64,000 nucleotides of DNA. Origin: Cymodocea nodosa (taxonomy: Eukaryota > Streptophyta > Magnoliopsida > Alismatales > Cymodoceaceae). The position numbers and the translations under genes are program-made. The notes under the pieces are model-generated. The model worked only from the letters and a program-made list of their open reading frames with translations. It ran no database searches and had not been told where the DNA came from. The stretch is taken from positions 12,829,001-12,893,000 of the forward strand of contig CM072336.1 of the NCBI GenBank assembly GCA_036874045.1. The letters run 5' to 3'. Positions 1-13,400 of this stretch are shown piece after piece. Position 1 is the first letter of the stretch, and the number at the start of each line of letters is the position of its first letter.

Positions 1-1036
1 ACTTATTCTTGGAGTGGACACACAAGGGAGACTTCTTTAGGTCCATAAGGCTCTTCACCCAGTATTCCTCGACGGAAACGCCATTCTTGAAGACGTACTT
101 GAAGCCTTTCCTGGACCACCATATGCACCTCGAAGTAGGACCTATGGTGCCCAAGACAATCATCACCAATTGGGCGATGAACACCGCCCAGATCGTGTAT
201 CTGTACTCACTTTCTTGGCCTTTGCAGAATTTCTCCAAATTGATAAAGGCAAACAAGGTCGCTCCTGATGTCATACCGGCGGCAGTTACGGACAAGATTG
301 CGGAGGTGACGCACGTTGCCATTTGTCCGATCACGAACTCCGGGTTGGAGGTATATGCCAAGAGCCAGTAGTTGGAGATGTGCTCCTTTATCTTGGCAAC
401 ATTCATGCAACTCGTGTGTTCGTCGTCGTTTCGTAAGTCCTCACTTCTTCTTTGGAATTCTTGTTCCATCAACTCCTTTATCGTCTGGACGGTCATAGCT
501 GTGGAGACTAAGAGGGCTAGGAGGACCAACAAGAACGCCATGACAATTACATGCTCGAAGAAAAATTTATATATAGCACAAGTTCCCAATTGGATCCCAA
601 TGTCGACAACGACCGTCACCCCAAGCACGGTGAGTGCGACGACGTTGGAGATCACCTCAGATTTGTCCATCGTCCCAAGAGATGGTATGGACATAGCAAT
701 GACTGTGCAGAGTAAGACGCTCCCGCTAAGCTTGCTGAGCTGATCCACCGGACGAGGCATTTCCATGGTGAGGTCGGTGGGGATCTTGAGGGTGATGCCG
801 AGGAGTGTGATGGAGAAAGCGTTGATGGCGAAGTACCTGGAGGGATACCAGGACCTGTTCCGGACATAGCTTCTGAACAGATCGGCGCCTATGGTGGCAA
901 CGAAGTAGATTGTTGAGATTGTGACGTAGACACCAATGGCGGGGACGGGCTTGCCGAAGTCATCAGGAGACTTTCCATCGACAGACACGCACCACCGCAT
1001 CGCGAAATCATCAGGCACTTTGCCTTCGTTTGCCAT
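1..1036 (-). CDS. Multi-pass membrane protein of unknown function, 3' end cut by window edge
   Basis: An uninterrupted minus-strand frame runs from an ATG at 1036 to the window edge, giving 345 codons without a stop. The protein begins MANEGKVPDDF. It has about seven hydrophobic segments, near residues 34-54, 68-84, 104-122, 128-151, 161-183, 233-266 and 280-301. A charged loop lies around 185-225 and a basic, aromatic stretch (CIWWSRKGF) follows the last segment. Codons are richer in G and C at third positions than the surrounding DNA, as expected for a real gene, and no intron interrupts the visible part. It resembles a plant-specific family of uncharacterised membrane proteins that I know only by general appearance, so I assign no function. 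The start is the first ATG after upstream stops. The C-terminus lies outside the window. It is the left-hand neighbour of the CHR19-like gene and on the same strand. Confidence 0.82.
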   Translation of the reverse strand, partial: MANEGKVPDDFAMRWCVSVDGKSPDDFGKPVPAIGVYVTISTIYFVATIGADLFRSYVRNRSWYPSRYFAINAFSITLLGITLKIPTDLTMEMPRPVDQLSKLSGSVLLCTVIAMSIPSLGTMDKSEVISNVVALTVLGVTVVVDIGIQLGTCAIYKFFFEHVIVMAFLLVLLALLVSTAMTVQTIKELMEQEFQRRSEDLRNDDEHTSCMNVAKIKEHISNYWLLAYTSNPEFVIGQMATCVTSAILSVTAAGMTSGATLFAFINLEKFCKGQESEYRYTIWAVFIAQLVMIVLGTIGPTSRCIWWSRKGFKYVFKNGVSVEEYWVKSLMDLKKSPLCVHSKNK

Positions 1037-4000
1037 GATTCCAGGGTTGTAGTCGCTGCTTCTATCGATGATCGATCAATAGTAAGAGAATATGTAGGTG
1101 AGAAACCAAGTCTGCGTCATTATTAACGGTGTGTTACTTGTAAGTCTCTTCTAGGTTTCAATATCATAGAAGGTAAAAATACTGTTATTATAAAAAAAAA
1201 CACGAGAAATAAGATCGATCGACTAGTAAGAGCGCATCTCTTCGGCATGCATTCATAGAAGTGTAATTTACCATATATCCTTGTAATTTTCAAAACACTT
1301 GTGTAGTCTTTAGTATTCCATTTACCTTTGTACCACTGCTGTCATCTACCATCGAATTAGGGATAGAACTAGAAATATAGTACAAAAATATAGACGGTTC
1401 ATTACACAAGTGACCCAACATTTTGGCACGATTAGACTATGAATGACGCTAAAATAGCACATTTAACTAAATGTGTATAAACAACAAAAAATAATAGGGT
1501 CAAAGAAACGATAATGAAGACGTAAGGAAGGGAAAAGAAGGCTTACAATGCTAAGTACGACGACTCTGATCAATATGGGAAAAACCAAATAACTGATAGC
1601 GAGCTCGGAGCAAGTTTGGACCAGAATTTGGGTGAGTGGCAATGGAAGACGTGGTGGCGGTCGAAGAACTCAGATAGTGAGTTTTTAGTTATTTTAGGTA
1701 GCGGAAACGTGTGCAATGATGGGTGTTTTTTGAAGCCAAGGACCAACAAGTCAATAAGACGATGATTGGTGGTGTTTCGAGGTTGATGGCGGAGTGATTG
1801 CGACGTGCCTTGTAGAGGTCGCAGGTGAGAGATTTTAAGGTCGCACGCTCGTCGCTTCTTCTCCTCCGCCTGATTGCGATGATAGCTGTTAGCAAGAAGT
1901 CTTTGGCATGTATGCTAACCATGATGAGGTGCACAAGCATCCCATTCGGATGTCGATCCGCCTTCCTCTTTTACCCCTCGTTAAGAACTTGCGCCTTCTC
2001 TCACCAACTCTTTAGTGGATCAAGGGGCACTTTTGTCTTTATCCCTGGCTAAAACGGGGCTCCTCTTCTTATGTTTTCAGCAAGTCTCTAGCATTATTCA
2101 GGTGTATGCTGTTTTCCCTCCTCAGAAACCTACAAAATCTTCCAATATATTTCCTTCTGTCGTTTGGATTCCAGGCCCCCCGTGACTTTTCCCGTCCCTT
2201 TCGTTCTTCTGTGTGTTCTTTTCAATAAACCTTTTAAATCTTTTACTTTTTATGTCGCTTTGATTTCCAAGACTCTCTAACATTTCATTCACCCTCTAGC
2301 TCTTCGTTTCCTATCACTTCTTACTTTTGTGATTGATTTTTCTCTTCCTTGGTAAGATTAAAAAAATCTTTCTCAAAGAGTTTTGATCCAAGAACTTGAA
2401 AAACTCACTGTTAAAAGAAGATGCAGTAAGACTTGAATTATTTATGCTATATTTTATGATATGTGATTAACATATTTTGTAATATGCTTTGTTGCACTTG
2501 TTATGTAAGACATGTAGGATGGATACATGTACTCAGATTAAGCACTTAGAATATCTTACTTACGCCTCTAGTCATGTAGTTAAAGTACGGTTGACATTGA
2601 AACTAAAATGGTACATCAGTCTTGGGTAGAGGTATACCAATATTTGGAAAACAACGTATTGATTCTGAAAAATGATAGAGCGATTTTAATACAAAAAGCT
2701 TAATTAGAATAACATACCAAAATTCCAAATTACATACCGATTTTAAAGAGTATTGGTACGAGATTTAACTAGAAGTAGATAGTCTAGCATGGGAATGCTA
2801 GCCCTTTGAAGAACACATTGAAAAAGATCAAGTCGTCCATGCACTTGCATTCCATCGAATCCAGCGGTCCATATTCAATCCAAGAGGTAGAAGTGCAAAA
2901 CTAATAGACAAGCTTCAAATTGAATATCATTTATAAGAATCATCTCAATCAAGTTCTTTTCCTCCTTTTAATGTACTTTATATGGTTACAAAATATAATG
3001 TTCATTGAATAGCACTTGACAGGGTGCAGGGTCTCAAACTTTTTTTTTTTAAAGATTAGATAGTGACATCGATGAAATTAGAAGATCAAGAAAACTACAT
3101 TTTATTGGAGATTATTTTTACCTTTTGAAGTTACACATTCAAGCATATTTGAGTGAAAAAGAATTGGCATGCTAAGAATTGTTAGACTTAGAAAGATAGT
3201 AAACGAATGGTAGTTCTTTTTCAATAAATTTCCCCCATCTATTCATGGGGCGGAACAGTCACCCACAGACCAAGTGTTTTATTGCTCTTACCTGCGTTGA
3301 AGTTTCTATAGCAATGGCATAGACCACCACAATCAAGCAACTAGTTTCTCGTGAAGATTCGGTAGGGTGGGTGCAATGTATTGTAGCACCGTCGCCAGAG
3401 CCAATCTTTAGCCCCATTGCCACCATTTTAGTATGACCTATTTTTCTCACCAAGAGAACGGAACGTACGCCGTGACATTGCGAATTTTTTAATTTCTACT
3501 TCGAATATATGATCATGTTTGAATAGACAGAGGGTTCTCCATCAGTGTGCATAGAAAAGGTGTTTCCATTGAAAACTTGTGCAAACTTGCTGATGTCAAT
3601 AGGCAACGCAAGAGAAATAGATAGTGAAGGTGGATTAATGTGCAAAATAACGCAAAGTCAAAGATGGTTTCACGTCGATAAGATTCAGAAATGCTGGCTC
3701 ATTCACATAAAAATGAAAGGAGAACCATATATTAAAGACCATACAAACGGTAAAGAATACAATTAAATAGTGTCAGAGAGAAGGCTGTCTTGCCACCTTT
3801 CTGTATTAGGCAGTGTGCATGGATATAGTTGCACTTACTGTAAATGGTTATTGTACACTTGTCAGGAATTTGTATTCACTGCAACTTTCTACCATGTTAG
3901 ACGGCTATGGTTACATCATCAGAGCACACTTCAATTCTTCCACGATTGAAGCAATGGGGGAATGAATCGCACTTGTCCGTTAAATCGCCTATCAATACGA

Positions 4001-4242
4001 GAAGCCCTTAAAAACACCATATGTATCACAAAAAATGCAGTCGGCTGTGCTGAAACGGATGGCTAGAAAAATCTGTTTTGATGCAGCCCTTGACACCAAA
4101 AACCTTGTCTACGTGACGAAATAATTTGCTGGATGCAATGTGTGTAAACCCAGCGAATGATGATCCCCTCACAGCACACTACGTAAAAATGACATGAAGA
4201 GCAGATGACTGATAAATTTAACCATTAATTGTATATGGTGCC
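1037..4242. other. Intergenic DNA and probable 3' UTR of the CHR19-like gene
   Basis: No convincing gene was found here. The 400 or so bases next to 4242 have mixed base composition and directly follow the remodeler stop codon on the minus strand, so they are probably its 3' UTR, but I see no decisive polyadenylation signal. The stretch just above 1036 would hold the promoter and 5' UTR of the membrane-protein gene. The rest is AT-rich with short open frames only. Confidence 0.5.
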
Positions 4243-4405
4243 TCAAAACAAAAGAAGAGAAGATAATATCTCCCCCATGGTCTTCTCAGGCACATCATTG
4301 CCATTGTCTGGCTCAGCAGACGACTCAAGAACTGCAGCATCCAACACAAGCTTCCTTTTGGCAATTTCATATATGTTTTCATCAACAGTACCCTTGGTTA
4401 CAAGC
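4243..4405 (-). CDS. CHR19: CHR19-like, terminal coding exon
   Basis: A TTGTAG acceptor precedes 4405. The first base completes an Arg codon split with the previous exon (AG/G). The exon encodes the conserved tail [19 protein letters not shown], then an acidic linker and an MGEIL motif, and ends in TGA at 4245-4243. Its partner exon lies 25.9 kb away. Confidence 0.93.
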
Positions 4406-7400
4406 CTACAAGGATGTTGGAAGACACATGAAAGATAAAACTTTGTTAAAGTAATGGAAAAATTATAATAAATATTTCACTAATGTTCTAATGTTATATC
4501 TATAGCTTTTTGAAAATAGATACTCATCGCTATTTGTGTTCGTAATCAAGATGTTTTCTAAGAAACAGGTGTTTATTTTGATCTAGTGCAGTGACTCAAG
4601 GCCACTTACAAAATGCAAGGATCTAGCTTGAGTCTTGAACTCCCACGGGTCTTGAACCCAAAGGATGAAAGCCCTTCTCCTACCTTAAACCATACAGTTG
4701 CTCATCCAAGCTCAATAAATAGGTGCTTAAATGGGTATTTAATGAAAGGCAGTTAAATTTTCTAAGACAAGGTGAACAACGTATACAACAGAAATCATTC
4801 AGTGAATTACGTTATCACTTTATTATTTTAGACGATTATTTCCAAAACCAAACAAAAAAACTAACCACTATGGATCATCCCGTTGATTTCTGTGGGTAGA
4901 CCATCAGTTTTTATGAGTGAAAGATGATTGGCCATTTAGGTAAATAATTGTACCAAGCCATGGTTAAAAATCATGATTGAATCAATTGATCCAAGGTGGG
5001 TTGATTTAGATTTTGAATCCCGATTCAGACACGACATATGTATTTTATTCTGGTCAAGGAGAAAGCCGCAAGTTAATTCAGATAAATAATTAACCATTTT
5101 TGACTAATCCATAAATTTTTTGTAGTAAAATCATTTATCTTATTTTGATTAAATCATGATTTGCTTAAATAAATGAACTTATGACCATTAGCGTGGGTGC
5201 ATCACATGCATGTTCTTTCTTGGTGTAAATGTGTTCATGCATGCACCTTCATTGTACATGTTCATCTTTGCTATCGGGGTGGCTGGCTAAGTATATTATT
5301 GTAAACTGTTATTATATATATGGATGGGCTCCTACAAGCTTGTATCACCAAGTGAACCTTTCGCCATCCTTCATTTCATTCAAACCAACAAGGTATATCG
5401 TGAGAACACAAGAAATAAGTGAAACTAGAGTCAATTCATTAGCATAACATATCTCCATCTAGCCTCAAAATACTTGTATGCAACTAGCAATCCATCCAGA
5501 ATACAATGCTCCCTACGAAGTTGCCTGACAGTAATCGATGGGGTGATGGATAAATCATTTAAGTCTTTCCGCCAAGTATTTTGCTACTAATTTATAGATG
5601 TCATTGAGTAGACTAATCAGTCTGAAATCAACAATATCTGATGCACCCACTTTCCTTGGGATGAGTGCAATGAATTAAATCTTGTTAACACACCCAATGT
5701 CACCAAGCCCACTCTCGATGAAAATCTAACATGATTCATGTTAAATATTCTTTGATCATATCCAAATAGCATTGAAAAAACAGCATTGGGAAGCCATCAG
5801 AACCAGGTGCCTTATCACCTGTCATCACAACTGACACTTTCACTTCCTCTTCTGTTAACTTCCAACACTTGAAACTAAGCTTTTGTTAGCTGTCGAAAAT
5901 TTTTCTTGGAGCTCAAAACAATTTTGTTTCCTTCTCAAGTAATCATCAAGACACCACTCAATGTGATCTTGAATGCTACCCTAGTTAGAGAAAGTCTTAC
6001 TATAAATGATAATTGGACCAAGCTGGTTGATTAATAGCAAATCAATGCAAACTTGGGGAAGAACTTAAGTGTTTTTTGTCACTTACTTTAAGCTACAGAG
6101 TCCTAGATCACTGATACCAAGAAATCTTGTCTCTACCAAGTCAATCCTTAAGGTGCAATTTCAAACTCTACTTGGTAGCCCATTCCACCTTTGAAAGTCC
6201 ACAGGCATCCTCTTCCTTTCTATCAAACTCTATAATTAGTTCTAATTTGGATCATAAACACCCCACGTTGATGATCAACCCTATTAGCAACTTTAAAGGT
6301 GCTTCAAATAATGCACCAACAGCACTTGACTCACTTGAGACAAAAACAAACCCAAGCCACACATAAAATTCCTCATTTCCTCATCTCTCATTTTCCTTCA
6401 CCTAGGACATTAGGACGATAATCAAACTTAGGACACTGAGTATGCATTAGACATTTAGTCACCAATTAGATGCACAAGTGCCCTTGTATACACGAATTGC
6501 ATTGGATTGACGAAAGAATCTAAGTGACTTGAGTGTACAATTTGTGTGCCCTGAGCATTTACCCATCTTTGATTTGATTAAACTGACAATCTTGACCATG
6601 GTTAAGAGCCACATACACAATTACACTCATGAATGCATTTAGGTTTTCTTAGTACAACCAACTAGGTGATGACTTCATGTCTCTCTCCTCTCCCAATTCA
6701 TCACATGTATATAGATGTTTTGGTTCCCAAATTAAGAACATTTTCATCCTTCCAATGCCTTGCTGTTTCAGACATTTAAGTTTAAAACTAAATCTTATAA
6801 TAAAGGCCCAACTTATAGGAAAGGTCAAGGTTTTCACACGTTGACACCTCATATTTTGATACTTTGCTAAAATTCATTCTTATATAAAATGAAGCTTTAA
6901 GTCTTTGTTCAATGACCATTCACTAAAAATCCAATACTTACCTCTCAAAAATCCGATGCCAATCCATCAAAAATCTGGTAATCCAATGGCCACCATTGGT
7001 AGTCAGCAATGCTCATTTGTCCGATGACCATCCACCGTAAGTCCAAAGGTCACCATTGACTATAATCAAACAGTCAATGACATCCTTTTGTTCAATAACT
7101 TTCCATCAAACATCCAATGACCATCTATCGAATGATTGACGATCACCACTAGCAAAAACCCATTAGTCTTTAAAGTAAGACCCATTTGTCCAATGGCCAT
7201 CCATCAAAAGATCGATGGTCACCACTAGCTACAGTCAAAAGGTCATCAATATCTATTTGTCTGATAACTTTCCACCAAACATCAAATGACTACCAACTAG
7301 AGTTTTTGTAGCCTTATACCTTTTCCCATAATTATCTTAAATGACGCAAATTCCAAGGTAACTGATAATGAACATTATACTACCAATACAACCAACAATT

Positions 7401-10400
7401 GACAGTAATATAAAAGTAACTTTATCGCTATGACAGGCAAGGCTTCTTCACTCTCTGGACCCCTAGCTTTTCATAACCCTCAAGTGACAGAACCTTCAAG
7501 AACTCTAGAAAAGTCTTGCGAACATTAGCTTCACTCTACAGTTTTCAAACTTAGGTATCGAGTGTCACCATAAACCTAAAAAATAGGAGAACTTAATAAA
7601 ACTGAATTTGCTTGAAGTTAGTGGGCATCCTTGCTACTTTGATTTTCTAACATTGACTCTTTTTGCTTGCTTAAGTTTTCTAACCTTGAAGTTATGTAGG
7701 TATCGTCCAAAGTAGGCTCTCAAGTTAAAGAAGGAAGTCTAGAAGCAATGGGATGTAAACTTCTTTTAAGAAGTCAGATACATAGATTGACTTACCAACG
7801 TGGTTCCAATCCCTAAGAAAGACAGATGAGTATACATGTGTATTGATGACAAGGATTTGAACAAAATCAATCCAAAGGATGAATTTCCCCTACAACATAT
7901 CGATGTTCTTGTGAACAATGTGGCCACACACAAAATTTACTCCTTCATGGATGGCTTGTTTGACTATAATCATATCAAGATGGCAAAATAGAATAAAGAA
8001 AAGATAGCTTTTATGACACCTTGAGAGGTATTTTGCTACAAAGTCATGTATTTTAACTTAAAGAATGTTGGAGTCACATATCAGAGGGTGATGATAGCTC
8101 TATTCTATGACATGATACATCAAGAAGTCATGATTTATGTGGACAACATGATTATTGTTAGACATCTAATATTGTGAGGATCCATTTATCTATCCAACTA
8201 TGTATGTATATAGTAGTATAACCTTTAAGTGAAAGGCATGGGAGAACCCATGTAAATTCGAAGAACAAATTATGGATGATGATAAAAGAAAGGTGAATCT
8301 ACAAGGATACATGTAAATTCGAGAGACAGATGTTTAATGACATTAAAAAGAAAGTTGAATCTACAAAGATACATGTAGATTTAAAAAGTAGAATTAAAAC
8401 CAAATAAGAAAGTAAAATGCCTGCAGATGAGAAGTTCAAATCTAAAAATCCAGTAAGTAGGTAGACTATTAAAGTTAAACCAATCCAATGGATGAGATGC
8501 AGGTACTTAAAAAAAAAGATTGAAGAATATCTAGACAATAATTGCATTATTCTAAAATTGATGTAGGGAAAAGGATAATCACAACTTCATCCCAAGACAT
8601 ACTGAAAATACAACCAAGTTCATGTTGAAAAGTTCATATGAGTATTACAAACTCCTAACCGAAAACCAACAAGAAAGCACAATGCAGTATTCATGGGAAG
8701 CTTGCAACTAATCCATCAAGAATACAGATGAGTGTCCTTTCTAAAAAAACTACATTTGTTACTTCCCTCAGTCCCTTCTCCATACCTGAGAGTGTGGACA
8801 AAGGTTCTTCGAGTTCTTCAAGTTGCTAGGTTGCCAATCGAAGAATATGTCTTCTATTATATCTCATCCATTCACCCCATGGCATGAGTGAAAAAGGATG
8901 ACAAAAGACATGAAGTTTTGTTTGTACGGTAGATACCAACATGCAAACGTAAGATGTCCAATAGAACCTTGTCGCATGAGCTACATACTAGACAAAATAT
9001 TCAAATGGTTTTGGGCGCCCACTCACTATGCAAGATCTGATAACCCATGATCTACAGTTCTAGACAAAAGCTATAATTCAGGACAAACAAGATGTATAGT
9101 AGTCTCCCACCATGCAAATAGGACTTAGGAAAAAGAGTTCACTAGATGAGTTGAGTCAAATGTACGATGTTTGCCACCGTACAAATAGAAATGTATAATA
9201 AATTAGCACTGTACAAATGGAACTTAGGAAAAAAATGTTCTGGTTGAATTGAGTCAAATGTATAGTAGAATTCACCATACAAATAAAAATGTATAATGAC
9301 CTGTCATTGTACAAATGAGAATATATAATGAATTACCATTGTACAATGGGATTTAGAAAAAAAGACATTGCTGATGAATTGAGCCAAATATACAATGAAA
9401 TTCACTGTATAAATAAAAATGTACAGTGAATTGTCACTGTATAAATGAAAATGTACGATGCATTACCATCGTACAAATGAAACTTAGAAAAAAAGTATTT
9501 ACCAGATGATTAGGTTGAACATATAGTGACTTCTACCATATAAACTAAAATATACAATAACTCTCTAACATACAAATAAGAATGTATAATGAATTACCAC
9601 AGTATAAATGATCAAATGTACAATGCAATTCACCGTAAAATTGGAACTTAGTCAAGATGGCTTGCTAAATGAGGAAGATGAATCACCATACAAATAACCA
9701 AATATGTATGTGGGAAGATAACTTACAACGCAACACACACCGATTATTTGTATGGAAAGAAATAAAACCCTATAAAACAAATGAGTGTTTAGACTAAAGG
9801 AAGAACCAAATGACAAGAAAAAAATACAAGGCTAGACAAGTTGTTAAGCATTTTCAGTAAATCAAGGATATTTACTACATAAAGGTATTATCTCCAATAG
9901 TTAAGATAACCAAAATTATGATGGTCTTAAACATAATAGCTGTAGAAAATTTATTTCTAAAGTAGATGGATATCAAGATAGTATTCCTTTATGGAGGTTT
10001 GAAAGAAAAGATTTACATACAGTAGCTACAAAAATTTGCAATGCCTGGCAAAAAAAATCTGGTATACAAATTACAAAAAAGTCTACATAATTTGAAGCAA
10101 ACATCAAAACAATGATTTAAAAAGTTTGACAGTTTTGTTAGTATCATTGATTTCAAGAGATGTAATACAAACTTCTATTGTTACTATAAGCAATTTAAGG
10201 ATTATCATGTTATTCTACTGATATATGTAAATGACATATTAATAGCAAACTCAAAAATGAACAAATCAATCAATTGAAAAAATAATTGTCAAAGGAATTT
10301 GATATGAAATGTAGTAAAAAGACAAGTTATTACTTCAAAATCAAACCAATTAGAACAGATCTGAACAATTCTTGTGACAATCTCCAAGTAAGAAATTGTT

Positions 10401-13400
10401 GAGTTTGGTAGTAATGTGTAAAGACTACCACAAAATCCTTAGAGTATCAAGTGAAAGAACTTCCATATAAGAAAAACCAATCAAGAAATTAATGCATATA
10501 AAGGAAAAATATTGAAATCAGCTGAGTTCAAGATTACCGATTTATTCTCTAGCTTAAAAGTGTAACTTATCCAAAACAAGTGCTAGGTAAAATAGATTCA
10601 CGTAATGACTTACAAGTTTGCATAAAGAACTATTCCAAACATTTGAGTTTGTCAAGTGCTATAGTTTCAAACAATTTGATTTTGTTCAGTGCTGCTATGG
10701 TAGAGAAAGAGGATAGGGCACATAAACTACTTAAGTTGCACATGATGAACAATTCATTTAAGCTTATCCGGTAAATAGTTTTAAACAAATGTAGTCAGAG
10801 AAGTAAATAGTTCCAGACAATCTTTTGAAGGTTATGCAATGTTTTAAGTCTTTCACATAAGGGCACATGATGAATAGTATCAGCCAAAAACTTATGTTCA
10901 AATTTTCACTAGAGAAGATACTACACAAGATATAAAGTCTGAATTTTTTCCTCCAACGTTTCAATTGCTCGTCTCTTCCTTATACTGATGGCTTGGCAAT
11001 GGTTTGATAGGACATGAGTATATGTGGAAATGAACTCAAAAGTTATTGTTGCCCTAATGGCATCTCTCTATAAAAGACATAATGTTGTAAGTTAATATAC
11101 ATTAATGACTCATACTAGTGAAACTCTACAACCACCATTCGTGAAGTAGGCACACCATTGAATCATGTAAATCCTTGTGTCCTATGTAATTAAGTGTTGT
11201 TCTTCCTTCTTCTTCTTTTTTCAACATAAATTGAGTGTATAAGGCTTCCATATGTTCAAAACTGATATCAAAGTTTGGTTCGTTTCTAAACTCAAGGATT
11301 AAGGGTCTAGTAGAGACTTCAAAAGTGCATTAAAATAGTGAGAGAAATAGCAAACGATGAAAACTCAAGATCAACAGATTTAATGGAAAGGATTTTGACT
11401 TCTAGAAGATGCAGATTGAAGATTATTGTACTAGAGAAAAATGCACAAGCTACTTTCAAGGAAGAAGCTAGAATGGATTAAACAGAGTGCATAGAAGTTG
11501 TTAGATAGGCAAGCCTTAGGGGTCATTCAATTAACATTGGCTGGCAAACCTTATGTAGATGTTATCCAACATGTATAAGAAACCATCTGCATCCAACAAA
11601 GTATATCTCATGTATTGCTTATTTAACTTAAAGATGCATGAAAGAGATTATGTGGTAGACTATGTAAATAAATTTAATATTATATTAACTCAACTTAATT
11701 CAATAGATATAGTATTTGATGATAAAGTCAGGGTATTGATTTTACAATTATCATTATCTAAGAATTAGTCTGCAGTAGTGACTAATGTTAATAACTTACT
11801 AGGTCACGAGAAGCTCAACTGAATGACATCAAAGACTTAATATTAAGTAAAGACATCTGGAAAAGAAGCAATGGAAAAACATCAACTTCATCTATCCTCG
11901 ATATGGAAAGCAAAGAGAGGACTCAAACACATGACAAGCAATCTTAAGGGAAGTTCAATTCATGGGTATTATCAAAGGGTCAGAAAAATGTCATCTGTTG
12001 AAACTATGATAAAAAGAGACACTATAGGTCAAAATGTAAGGCTCTCAAGAAGAACAAGGGGAAGTGATAGTACAAATATTGTTTATAATGAGACAGGTGA
12101 TGCCTTAGTCTGTTGTTTGGGCAGTTCTATCAAATCCTAGATTTTGAACTTAAGAATTTCTTTTCATTCTACCAACTAGAAGAAGTTATTACTACAGTAC
12201 AACAAAAACTAATAGTGTATCTTGCCAACGATATAGTCTTAGATGTAGTTGGCAAAGGAGAGATTTAAATAAAAACCAAGAATGGACTATGGAAATTAAG
12301 GGACATAAGGTATGTCCCTTTATTAGTCAAGAATTTGATTTCCATGAACCAACAGGAAAATGAAGATTACCACACACAAGTTAGGGTTGAGCAATAGAAG
12401 GTAACCAAAGGTATGACAATTGGTAAGGGTAAGAAGACAGACACTCTATTTAACATCCAACTAGGACAGCATTACAATAGTGAATAGTACTACTAATTCA
12501 ACTTTATGGCATAGGAGAATGCAATATATCAACAAGGGACTAAAGATAATGATCTCTAAGGGAAGATCAAATCTCAAGTCTGTAAATTTGGAACTGTATG
12601 AGGATTGCATCGATAAGGAGAATAGAGTCAATTTCTCTAAAGCAGTTCAGGAGCCTAAGTCACAAAAGTTGAACTTAATTCACACTAATGTATAGAAACC
12701 AACTTCAGTCAGTTCCATTAGAGAATCTAATTTCCATGTCACATTTATTAATGATTGTATAATGAAGGTGTGGATTTATTTTTTGAAACAAAAATCAGAA
12801 GTATTCTCAATTTTTAGGAAATGGAAAACAAAAGTTCGAGAATAAAACTAGGTAAAAAATAAAGTACATACAATGGTGAAGAATATGATAGCCAAGAATT
12901 TAAGAATTTCTATTAGGAATATGAAATCAGGAAGTTGAAGATTATTACTAGAAATCTTCAACAAAATGAAGTTGCAGAGAAAATGAACAAAACATTGAAT
13001 GAAAGGACTAGAAACATGAGGTTACATGTAGATTTGTCAAAATCATTTTTAGGCAGAAACAATCAGTACAACAACATAATTAATAGAGGGTCTTCAGTTT
13101 TAGTGGAATTTAAAATTCTAGAAGAATTGTGCATAGAAAAGATGGTTGAATATACTCACTTGAGGGTATTTAGATCAATATCCTATGTTTACATTAGTAG
13201 AGAAAGGAGAGACAAACTTGATCCAAAAGCATAGATATGTTATTTCATTGACTGAGGAGATTACTTTGACTAGAGATTTTGAGATGATGAAGTTAAGAAG
13301 GTAATCAGGTCAAAAGATATGACATTTGATGAGTAGTGTTTATAAACAAAAAAGTGCTGTAAAAGTTGAAAGTAGACAAGGCTAGTCAATCCAAATGGAT

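Noticed and set aside
3259-3453. Minus-strand open frame ending near a good splice donor (CAG/GTAAGA)
   Set aside because: No recognisable protein family, no matching acceptor or second exon, and the frame is short. Possible exon, but unsupported.
4600-4700. SINE-like segment with a B-box-like GGTTCAAGACC on the minus strand
   Set aside because: No convincing A box, tail or target duplication; the resemblance is a single short motif.
9093-9639. Regular repeats resembling a CRISPR array
   Set aside because: The DNA is plant nuclear, the repeats are themselves palindromes with drifting sequence, the intervals are not unique spacers, and no cas genes exist.
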